DNA of 64,000 nucleotides from Leguminivora glycinivorella (taxonomy: Eukaryota; Arthropoda; Insecta; Lepidoptera; Tortricidae), in NCBI RefSeq assembly GCF_023078275.1, contig NC_062979.1:18519848-18583847 (forward strand), in the 5' to 3' direction. Below are positions 1-12,000 of this stretch, in pieces. The notes below the pieces were generated by a model. The model was not told the DNA's origin and ran no database searches. It was given only the letters and a program-made list of their open reading frames with translations. Made by a program: the position numbers and the translations under genes. How positions within the stretch are numbered: position 1 is the stretch's first letter; each line of letters starts with the position of its first letter.

Positions 1-3000
1 GCCCAACCAGGTAACTACGAGACCATGAAGATCCTCGGTTCACTATACGCCAACTCAGCTTCTCAGTCAAAGAGGGATATCGCCCGGCAGCATCTGAAGA
101 AGGTCACTGAACAGTTTCCTGATGATGTGGAGGCTTGGATAGAACTGGCGCAGATATTAGAACAAAACGACTTGCAGGTACATACAGTTGTCTAAAACAT
201 TTGTATTTTAGGGACCGTCCACACTCAAGAGACGCATGTCCGCCGGCGCGGAACGGACGTCAGCGCCACGACCCCTGAATGTAATTTAAAAAACGTCTCC
301 TCAGTACATTTTGTATAGGAAGGACGCGCAAGGCGCTTGGCGCGCCCCTGGTGACGCGTCGCTTGGCGCGCGCCGCGTCGCCTGGGGGCGCGTCTTACGT
401 CCTTCCTATACAAAATGTACTGAGGAGACGTTTTTTAAATTACATTCAGGCGGCGTGGCGCTGACGTCCGTTCCGCGTCGGCGGACATGCGTCTCTTGAG
501 CGTGGACGGTCCCTTTAGTCCATGGGCCAGTGAAGAAGTCGGTATAATTTGGGGGTACTAAGTTTCCTTTTTACAGCAGTTAGGTAGGCCTATAAGGATG
601 TTAAAAAACCATGATTGCCATCTCAAAATGGTAGCTAAACAAAATGGCCGCCAATCCAAGATGGCGGATATTGAGTTTTAAAAAATCGACCACAACTCCA
701 GAAGTATTGGTCCGATTTCATTTTTATTTTTTTAAAACGAAAGCTCTTTTTGTGTACTCAAATATTTGTTATATTCATTGTTTCGATAAATTCAACCATT
801 AGTTAGTAATTAACGAAAAATATAAAAAAATATCTTTTTTCTAAGACTTTTTGTCAAAAATCATGTTTCTACAAAATACCTTGCATATTCTAATAAATAT
901 TTAAATGCAGAAAAATAGTGCTATTAATTACCTTTAATTTGATGTATAAAAGATACAGACTTAATTTACAAAAACACATTAGAGGCTTAATTTTAATTCT
1001 GTCTTCGTTGAAATTCACCGTTGTGCATACAGTACTAAAAGCTTCAGGTCGAAGTTGTAGATTACTAATATGCTGTTTTTAGTATATTTCTGCAATTGTA
1101 CTTACAATTAAGAAAAGAACTGAACATGTTAGTATCCGAAATCCATTAGCTTTAAGAATATAATAAAATATGTCATAGGTAAAGTACAGTTTTAGATATT
1201 TGATTATTTGTATAAAATTTCTTTAGTGATACAGCGCCAACCAACCGAGATAATACAAAATAAATAAACTAGACATAGTTGAGGTCCTATCTCATCACAT
1301 TAACCTTTTGACCACCATGGGCGGATATGGCCGTCGCTGGAAATGCTTCCTAAGGACGCCAACCATGGCCATCAGTTTTGCCAATTACATTGGGGACCCA
1401 TGCGGGCCTTCTTAACGCCTAATTTTGCTCAAATAATCGCGATCCACGTCTGTCTGGTATCCGGGGCACGACGTATTCTTTTTCACTATTTGGCGTTTAA
1501 AAGGTTAAGCCTAACCCTGATCCGTGTTCGAGAAAACTTATATTTAGTTAAAATAATCCTTGCATACAAAAGGTGAAGAACACACCCCAAAAGAAAAATA
1601 GTCTTGAGAAATGCACTATAATGCATTAATAAGGCAAATCTATGGAGTATCCGACTACTAAACAACGTGATATAGGTACCTACCGAATAAACCTTAATTT
1701 ACGCACAGAAATATATTACTTATTACCGTTAATGTAGATTGTAGAGCCAATATCACCAATATCAAGCTTTCAAGACAATCACAGGTAACAGATTAATTTT
1801 CTCCTAATTTTTCGAACTTTTATAGCAGGCATTCCACCTTCAATCACGACTTACGTGCCCTGGCCCGGCCCAACTCATTTTAGAGTAGCAATACGATCTC
1901 TATAATTCTGACCCGTCGCCGCATCAGCATCATCTCGTTTCGCTTCCATCGTAGAAAGACATACCGAACGTGTTGTGCTCTATACCTCTATGCAACTTTT
2001 AGCCTCTTCATTTAGTACATTGTTAGTGTCCACGTCTCGCAAGCTTATGTCACGGTGGGAAGTACCCAGTTACACACTGATCAAACATGTTGGTCTTCAG
2101 TGACTGGTATCCTTGCCCTTAATACGTCCTTTAGCGTACAAAAGGCATCCAAGTCCTCCGTGTGATCTCCGCCGGCAGCGAGGCCGACCCAAGTCTCTGT
2201 ATTGTGTTATGGTTCGCCACAACTCGACGTTTTGTGCCTATTTTGCGTGATGTGGGGAATTTAGCTAATCCTGCCAGCTTATCTCCTCAAGAAATCCTAT
2301 TAGACCTTTAATGTTGAGTAGGAGAACTTTGGAGAGGTCTCTCGGGGATCCGAGATGTTTCTTCCTGTATGCAGCCACTCTGCTCACTCCATCACCAGGT
2401 GAGAGGCACCCTCGTCACAGGGGAATGTTCATAGCATCTGTTATGAAAATATGTTTGTTAAGTAGTCTACGATCTGTTCTGACATTGGTTACCATTCTCA
2501 GGCGGACTTTCCCTAGTTGAAGGAGCGTCTTTGTGAGTTTTCCATTGATGCTAGGCTTGGCTTGTTTGACTGCAGCATTTGATCTGGTTTTGCCAGTGTG
2601 CTGTGTGTAGTTTCATATTGAGCATACCTTGCTGAAGGACATCGGGAGAATCGGCAGTCGACCCCAGCTGCCTGGCCAGCTCGTAGGCCGCATCATCACC
2701 TCGACATCCACTGTGTCCTTTGGTCCATTGAAGGATGATTTTGTTATTATGACTTACCTCCGTTAGTCGTTTATGGCATTCCTTAACCCAACCTTTATTT
2801 GTTGTTCCGGATAACGTATCTTCTGTTACTTGTTATAAAGGCTGAAATATGGAGCTTTGGATAAGTCTGTCCTTGCCGTAACTTTCAATTTGTACATACC
2901 TCTATATGTTTAACTACTTTAACCCAACACTCACCGACGGCATACAGTTCCTCCAGCATCTGACGGGGAACATGTGCTTCTTTGAAGATAACGATGTTAT

Positions 3001-6000
3001 CCGCATATCGAAGATAATTGAGGCATACATTTATACATCTATCATCCCTATTGAGGCTTTTATAAATGCCTACCTGTTTAAAAAGTTGGCCAGATTGCAT
3101 AACCCCGGAGTTACTCTCTACTAATTGAGATTCGTCGATACGGGTGCTAACTTTTCTTCTGATTCAATAGCAGGTTGCATAGAAACATTCACATTTTGGT
3201 ACACCTTTTATGAAAATTCAACTCACGTGAGTAGGTAATTAAAACGTCTGTTATTAACGTCTTCTAACGTTTTTCGTTCGGTAATGACGAACAATACATG
3301 TTAATAATATTTGTCTCAAAGTTTGTCCATCCGGTATTTAACGGCTTCGTTGTTTAGTAATCGGTAAAATATAGGTAAGAAATATCTATTAATTCTGTAC
3401 TAAAGAACATTTCTAAAGTTTGCCCGAATTCTGGGGGTGCTCTTCACTAACCCGCTCGTGCGTAGGTTTTTTTTTTTAAATCTGAGAGTCCTTGAATGCG
3501 GAACGATTTTCAATCCGGAATACGATCTAACCCATATACGCAAGATGATGACGGAGTATTCCGTCTCCCAGGCACAATCGCAACAGAATTGCATTGCGAA
3601 TTCGCGAATATATGAGCGTAATTAGGCATTACGGAGTCCCAATTTTATTTCATTTGGCGTCCGTATCGTTGGCGTCCTTGGCAAGAATTTCCGGTGACCA
3701 CCGTGGCCGTCCGTGGCGGTCAAAAGGTTAATGGTTCTACAGTCTCGACACATGTTAGTCATATACCTAGTACACTTAAATACTTAATTTTCATCATTGA
3801 GGTGTGTTGCACATATGGTATCTAAACAAATTTTATCCTAGTACTATCGAATATCTACAAACTCATGGATACTATCATGTTCTATTAACATAAACTATTA
3901 TTCTAATTGTACAATTGCTAAAATAAACTAAAAACAGCATATTTGTACTCTACAACATCTTTTAGTACTGTATGCACCCCAACTGCACACATCTTTTAGT
4001 ACTGTATGCACTCCAACCTGAAGCTTTTAGTACTGTTACTGTATGCACAACGGTGAATTTCAACGAAGGCAGCTTTAAATTTAAGCCTCTATGTGTTTTT
4101 GTAAATTAAATATGTATCTTTTATACATCAAATTAAAGGTGATTAATGGCACTATTTTTCTGCATTTAAATATTTATTAGAATATGCAAGGTATTTTGTA
4201 GAAACATGATTTTTGACAGAAAGTTTTAGAAAAATATTTTTCGTTAATTACTAACTAATGGTTGAATTTAGCGAAACAATGAATATGACAAGTATTTAAG
4301 TACAGAAAAAGAGCTTTCTTTTAAAAAAAATAAAAATGAAATCGGACCAATACTTCTGGAGTTATGGTCGATTTTTTAAAACTCAATATCCGCCATCTTG
4401 GATTGGCGGCCATTTTGTTTAGCTACCATTTTGAGATGGCAATCATGGTTTTTTAACATCCTTATAGGCCTACCTAACTGCTGTAAAAAGGAAACTTAGT
4501 ACCCCCAAATTATACCGTTTGGCAAAATTAGACCAGCTGGCCCATGGACTACTTATGGAATGACAAATGTCTATATTGTAACGACATCAAAAGCAAATAA
4601 ACATTCATAGCTAGAGTTACAGGTCGATTCACGAAAGCTGGCACGAATGAAATGAACGAAACTTTGATTGTGTGAGTGACACCTGTATTGGTATACAGTC
4701 GTAACTGTCAAGAGCCACCATTTTATTGGTTAATCTGTCACACACATGCATATTTTCATTCAAACATTCGTTCCATTCGTGCCAGCTCTTGTGAATTGAG
4801 CTATACCTCTGGATACTAAAATCACATCGTATTATATCACACTCTTTCGAATGACATATATACAATAATTAATTTAATTTTAAGTTGCTATTCATAAAAT
4901 GAAGTGACATATAGATGAACTCAACTAATCTAGTTAGGTTATAGAATACTTGTATTCTCAGCCCTAGGGCCCATTTCTCAAAACTGAAAGTTACAAGTTA
5001 CAAGCGGAAGTCTCTGTCCAACTTGTCATATTAGACATTGACAACCACTTGTAACTTGTAGCTTTGAGAAATGGGCCCCTGTTGGTTACCTGTTTGAACC
5101 ATTTGGACGCATAATCCTTACACACGGATACTTACCATTACTAATAATAAATATTTCTAGGGATCCCTAAACGCGTACAGTACTGCCATGAAAATCCTAA
5201 AGGAGAAAGTAAACGCAGACATCCCAGCGGAGATATTGAACAACGTGGCGGCCCTACACTACCGGCTAGGCAACCTGCATGAAGCCAAGACTTACCTCGA
5301 GGAAGCACTGGAAAGGTTTGTTTGTTTGGCTGATCAATTATGTATCAAATTCTAAATATGAAACATAATCTAGAAAAAAGTCGTAACAGAAACCACTAAA
5401 TACCATTGAATTTGAACATTTCCAAAATATTATTGTCGCAAGTGTCGCACAAACTGGCAACATTTATTTGTACAGTCGACTACAAAAAGATGTATCCACC
5501 TTTTCAACTAATTACAATGGAATAAGATGAAAAAGTGGATACGTCTCTGATTATAATTAAATTTTAAGCAGGTTTTCGACTTATTTAAACGTGAGTTAAA
5601 ATATTAAAAATAAATAAATATTGGGCACACCTTGCACATATCAACTTAGCCCCAAACTAAGCAAAGCTTGTACTATGAGTGCTAAGCGACGATATACATA
5701 CTTAAATAGATAATTCATACATACTTACATACATAGAAAACATCCATGACTCAGGAACAAATATCTGTGCTCATCACTTTGTTGTGAATGGTCATGATTA
5801 TTTATTAAATTTATCTTTATTTTCAGAGAGAAAGTAGATGCGGAAACCCTAGACGCCCAATATTACAAGTCCATAGCTGTCACGACCACGTACAACCTGG
5901 CCAGGCTGAACGAAGCCCTCTGCGTGTACAACAAGGCCGAGAAACTTTACAAGGACATCCTGAAAGAGCATCCCAATTATATTGATTGTTATTTGAGGTA

Positions 6001-9000
6001 AGAACTTGAATAGAAAACTGCATTTTTAACTTCTGATTAGCAGAAACGTCTGCAATCGATGCCATTAGGCTTAGAATAAATTTAAAAATGGAAAATGTCT
6101 GCCTTGGGTGATCCAGAGGCCGTGAGTTCAAGTCTCACCCAAGGCAGATATTTTCCACTTTTAAATTTATTCCAAGCCTAGAAAACTGCAGCCTGTGAGC
6201 CATAGATAATTCAAACATTTGATTTGGACAAATGATAAAATATCCTATTATGAAAAATAAATCTGTCACGTTTTATTATTTTTATTAGACTACACAGTAA
6301 AGCAATGCACCATTTACCCCAAAAAACTTATCTTTTGGTTTATCATCATAATTTTAGAGCTTAACACTTTCGAAACCGGGCTCTACGCGGCGCTACGACA
6401 TTTTCGCTACATACGGGGAAACCCATGTAATCGGCTACGCTTCTACGAGCGGTGTACCCGACAGTCGGGTTCTTGGTAGCGAAAGTGTTAACTGCACACA
6501 TTCTTTATTTTATGTGCTTATTGGTAAGTGGTGCCCGTTTGTATTTCATTACATAACAAAAAATTTAATAAAAATTCGTTTCTTGGCTTTAAAATTATGC
6601 AACATTTTCAACCAACATCTGGATCGATTTGATCCATCCACAAAGTTGACGTTATATATTTTTTCACATTTAGGGGTGTATAAACGTACATAATTGTACA
6701 TCAAATATCAGAAAATTTAACTTTAGTCCGAACTAATGTTACAGGTTAGGTTGCATGGCGCGCGACAAGGGCCAGATCTACGAAGCCTCGGACTGGTTCA
6801 AAGAGGCCCTGAAAGTGAACACGGAACACCCCGACACATGGTCCTTGCTTGGAAACCTGCATCTCGCACAGCAGGAGTGGGGCCCGGGACAGAAGAAGTT
6901 CGAGAGAATATTGCAGAACTCTTCGAACGCTAGCGACGCTTACTCACTCATAGCTTTAGGTGAGATTTGATCACCTGTGTGGTGACGGGTGAAGAATTTC
7001 ACCACCCCCTTTCTTCCCGTGGGTGTCGTAGAAGGCGACTATGGGATATGGGTTAAATTGTGACGTAGGCGAGAGGCTGGCAACCTGTCACTGTAATGTC
7101 AGTTTCGTTTTCTTTTAACCCCTTATTTGCCAAGAGTGGCACTGAAGCTTTAGTAGTTTCATGTGTTCTGCCTACCCCTTTATGGGATACAGGCGTGATT
7201 GTATGTATGTATGTATGATCAGACCATCATACATAGAGTGATATTAAGTGCGTTTTCACAGTATTCGGTGCAAAAATCAAAAACATTTATTCAGCAAGTA
7301 GGCCACAGGGGCACTTTTACATGTCAACAATTACAATAAATGTGAATGTGTTTAGTAAAACGTCCCACTTTGTCGGTTACCATAAAGGCGAGATTTACTT
7401 GTATCTTTATATGAACGAACTCACAAAGCAGCTTTATAGCAATCGACAAAGTGGGACGTTTTCACGTGCACACTCACAAATAGTATGAATTGAACTAAAG
7501 TACAAAGTTACTATGATTCATAAGAGATGTTAGAGATGTATAGAGTCTCTAAATGTCAAAGTACATCTAAAAAAAATTAAACATGATGAAAAAAATACAG
7601 ACTGATAAAAATAAAAGATATAACAGAGAACTAAAATAACTTTAGAGTTGTAAAAGACTCTTGTTGTCACACTAGAGAAAATAAATATACTTAATCTACC
7701 TACTTTTTTTTTCCTTGGAGATGTATATGGTCTCCAAGAGTCAGAAAGAAAATATGCATGAAGTATTCCGCAATTTTCGAATTTGAAGGCAAGTGAAGCC
7801 GCGGGCAAAAGCTAGTAAATAATAGTACATTACGATACAAGTGCGTAAAAAAGGAAGTTCGAAACGAGTGGCGATAAATTAAAACACTACCGAAGGGAGT
7901 GTTTTAAATCGACACGAGTTACGAATTTCCTTTTCGCACGTGTATCGTACGACGTTTTTCAGTACAGATGAGCCTCCGAAGTTTCGACCTGGCATATAAT
8001 GAACCACTTCTCGCACTAGTAAATTTAGTGCGAATTGCTAGTAAAGCACAAATAAATTTCCAGTGCAGATGGTGGTTTTTTTACGCACTAGTGCGAGAAG
8101 TGGTTCATTATATGTCACGTCGAAACTTCGGAGGCTCATCTGTACTGAAAAACGTCGTACGATACACGTGCGAAAAGGAAATTCGTAACTCGTGTCGATT
8201 TAAAACACTCCCTTCGGTCGTGTTTTAATTTATCGCCACTCGTTTCGAACTTCCTTTTTTACGCACTTGTATCGTAATGTACTATTTCAATGTGTTTATC
8301 AGGAAATGTGTGGCTACAAACGCTACACCAACCGTCCAGAGAGAAAGACAGAGAGAAGCGACATCAGGAACGAGCATTGGCCATGTACAAACAAGTCCTG
8401 AAAGTGGATGTGAAGAATATCTGGGCCGCGAACGGCATTGGATGCGTTCTAGCACATAAGGTAACATACAAATCACTACGCTACCGTAAACTAAACCCCC
8501 TTCTGTTCGCAGCTAAAATTACTGCCTAGTTCTTAGTGCAAGTTCCTCACAAAAACTACTAACACGATTGAGTTACATTTAGTAACTTTTACGGAACCTA
8601 CACTATAAAAAACTAGACTGTAATTACACTTTCTACAATACAGAGCTGTGTGATGTTGTCAAATGAAAACAATCCTCAGGTTATTTACTGAATCATCCTC
8701 CTTGGGTTATCCCGGCATTCGCCGGATTACTAATCCCAAGATTTGGCGTAAGCACTAGTTTTACGAAAGCAACTGCTATCTGACCTTTCCACTCGAAGTT
8801 TAACTAGGACTTATTGAATTAGTTCGGTTTCCTCACGATGTTTTTCTTCACCGAAAAGCGACTGGCAAACATCAAATGACATTTCGCACATATTAAGTTC
8901 CGGAAAAATCATTGGTACGAGCCGGGGTTCGAACCCGGCGACCTCCGGATTGAAAGTCACACGCTCTTACCGTTAGGCCACCAGAAAATTTACTGAATGT

Positions 9001-12000
9001 AATAAAATAAATTGCTGTTCTCTTTTTCGACCGGTCTGGCGCAGTCGGTAGTGACCCTGCCTGCTACGCCGCGGTCCCGGGTTCGAATCCCGGTAAGGGC
9101 ATTTATTAGTGTGATGAGCACAGATATTTGTTCCTGAGTCATGGATGTTTTCTATGTATATAAGTATTTATATATTCTATATCTCGTTGCCCACAACACA
9201 AGCCTTCTTGAGCTTACCGTGGGCCTCAGTCAATCTGTGTAAGAATGTCCTATAGGACATTCTTACACAGGATATTTATCATGTTGTTTTCTAAAACAGG
9301 GTTGTGTGAACGAAGCCCGCGACATTTTCGCACAAGTGCGAGAAGCCACAGCAGACTTCCCTGATGTTTGGATGAACATCGCTCACATCTACGTTGAACA
9401 GAAGCAATACATCAACGCTATTCAGATGGTAAGTTCTACTCGGGACATTAGGGCCAATTTTGTTGTCATTTTTCACTGACAAAACTGCCTCGTCGGAGTA
9501 CATATCCCCTGCTTATTAGTTATTAGAATAGAATAGAAATAGATTTATTTAACTCTGTTAAAATAAAATATTATATAAAAGAAGCCTTGCTAACATCAAA
9601 AACACACTTGGACGCTAAATTAGGATCTCCACTCAGCCTAATGCCGCGGCAATAGGTACGTGGCGCTGGTTTTCTATGGGTACGTGATTTAACCTGGAGG
9701 TTATGACGACACCAACGCAAAAAACTCAACAAAGGACAATACATTCATGTATTAATTAAACTCACGTCATGCCTGTATTCCCAAAACTGATAGAAGCTTA
9801 AGATCCAGTGCCACTTTTAGTAATTAAGGGGTAAAAAGACCCTTAAATCACCCTCACCACAATAGAACCCCCATAGTCGTTTTCTACGACACCCACTTGG
9901 AAAAGGAGTGGTGAAATTCTTAACCCGTCGCCACACGATAAAATAACAATAGACATTTTTATTACTAAAACTAAACCAAAGGCAAAAAATCATAAATCGG
10001 TTTTCTTTCAGTACGAAAACTGCATTCGCAAGTTCCGCATGCACCACGACGTGGAATGGCTTACCTGGCTCGCGCGCGCGCACGGCCTCGCCGGCCGGCC
10101 TCAGGCGGCAAGAGCTGCCCTCCTACGAGCTAGGAGGGTCGCCCCACACGACACAGCATTGTTGTATAATGCTGCGTTGACACTGAGGAGGCTAGCGTCA
10201 CATGTACTGAAAGATGAGAGGAGTTCATTGGATGTTGTATTGAGAGCAGTTCACGAGTTACAGGTTTCGCACAAGTAAGTGTTTTAGCCTTATTTTAGTC
10301 TGAAATTAGTTAGAGCTGTCTTATTACCAGCCAGAAGGGTCGCCCCACATGACACAGCATTGTATAATGCGGGCTTAACGCTAAGACGATAAGCGTCACA
10401 TGTACTGAAAGATGAGAGGAGTTCACTGGATGTTGTGTTAAGAGTTGTTCACGAGTTACAGGTTTCCCATAAGTAGGTTTTCCTTAATTTTTTGGCAATA
10501 CTACTTTATTAATATGAGATATGAGCCTCGTGTATTGGATTATCTTTATTCATCTTAATTTAGCGTATACTTGAATAAGTAGGTATAATAGGTAGATCAT
10601 AAACCGCCAAAGCTGTTTAATACGCGTTAGAAGAGTCGCTACTCATCATACAACCTATTGTATTATGCTGCGTGGACGCTAACAAAGGGTCCTTAAAAAT
10701 TAGAGGTTGTTTTAAGTTCACGAAAGTTGCCAACAAACAGGATGGATTTTGGCGGAGCTTCGATCATCCTTTTTAATAAACAAAAATAACAGCGACATTG
10801 GTTGTTTATTCAAAATGTGTTGGATGCTGCGTGTAACAGTATAACTTCACACATGACCTCTATCCCCAGATACTTCCAACGCCTCGCGTCAACCGAGAGC
10901 GGCGAGGGCGCCGAGCGCGCCCGCTACGAGCCCGCCGCCGCCGCCGCCGAGGCGCGCACGTGCGCCGACCTGCTCTCGCAGGCGCAGTGGCACGTGGCCA
11001 GAGCGAGACGGCAGCACGACGAGGAGGTCACCATGCGCGACCGCCAGAGGGAGCAGAGGGAAGCCTTCAGGAAGCAACAGGTACGCCTTTAGTTTTTGAA
11101 AAGTCAGCCCCAAGTTTCCACCAGTTGTAGCAGCAATAGGTGCACTTACTGACTTATAAATAGGTACGACGACGAGTGAAGCGAGTAAAACTGTTGAAGA
11201 CAACTCTCTTTCCATAGGAAAGTTTTTGAATATTGAGGTGACCGTTAGAGAGAGCAGAGGGAAGCCTTCAGGAAACAGCAGGTATGTATATAGAACACGT
11301 GGTCCTGCTCTCGCAGGTGCAGTGGCACGTGGTCAGAGTGAGACGGCAACACGACGAGAGGGTCACTATACTCACTATGCGCGACCGACAGCGGGAGCAG
11401 AAGGAAGCCTTCAGGAAACAACAGGTACTTTTGTCTTTTGAAAAATCATAATGTTTCCAACCTGTGGCAATGATAGTCTCTAGGACTCACGGATAGGTAC
11501 GACGACGAGTGAAGCGAGTATCACTGTTGAAAAAAACTTTGAATTTTGAGATAGCCATATGTGACCGTTAGAGAGAGCAGAGGGAAGCCTTCAGGAAACA
11601 ACAGGTATGTGGAGAGAACATGTGGAATTGCTCTCGCAGGCGCAGTGGCATGTGGCCAGAGCGAGACGGCAACACGACAAGGAGGTCACCATGCGCTACC
11701 GCCAGAGGGAGCAGAGGGAAGCCTTCAGAAAGCAACAGGTAGGTTTTTAACTTAAGAAACAATATATAATGAATTTAGTCATGGTACGACGACGAGTGAA
11801 GCGAGTAAAAGTGTTAACTGCCTTTACATACCTCTGTCAGATCGGTAATGCTTTTTCTGATCAATCAATTTCTGTATTTGTGTCGAATTCTTGTCTTTCC
11901 TCGGATTTTTGTCCTAGAAGCTAAATCTTGGGCCCGCTACGAGTATGGTGTTGGTGCTAGCTACCTATGCTAGCATTTGGTAGTTGCCAACCTCATTGGA

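Larger units (their letters stand above)
518..4549. mobile_element. 4-kb DNA transposon with about 600-bp inverted repeats, TA-flanked
   Basis: The outer ends are GTCCATGGGCCAG and CTGGCCCATGGAC, flanked by TA at 516-517 and 4550-4551. The inverted arms run about 518-1100 and 3905-4549 and share long blocks, for example GGTACTAAGTTTCCTTTTTA and AATGGCCGCCAATCCAAGAT. A TA target suggests a Tc1/mariner-type origin (inference); no transposase is visible. A second element (1304-3727) sits inside. Confidence 0.85.
10955..11815 (+). repeat. Tandem triplication around CTR9 exon 8
   Basis: The 3' part of exon 8 plus its downstream intron is repeated. Long exon copies end at 11080 (the real exon), 11424 and 11738; short copies of the last 45 bp or so end at 11281 and 11604. 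The intronic marker GTACGACGACGAGTGAAGCG recurs at about 11163, 11497 and 11782, so the unit is roughly 290-340 bp. Every exon copy is followed by a GT donor-like site (GTACGC, GTATGT, GTACTT, GTATGT, GTAGGT). Confidence 0.93.

Noticed and set aside
225..499. Two small open frames on opposite strands with nearly the same peptide
   Set aside because: They are mirror products of a palindromic MITE, not genes.
2311..2520. Plus-strand 69-codon frame
   Set aside because: Antisense shadow of the degenerate LINE pol fragment.
8910..9100. Possible tRNA genes (box A and box B matches)
   Set aside because: Acceptor stems do not pair and both continue into SINE tails repeated elsewhere in the window.
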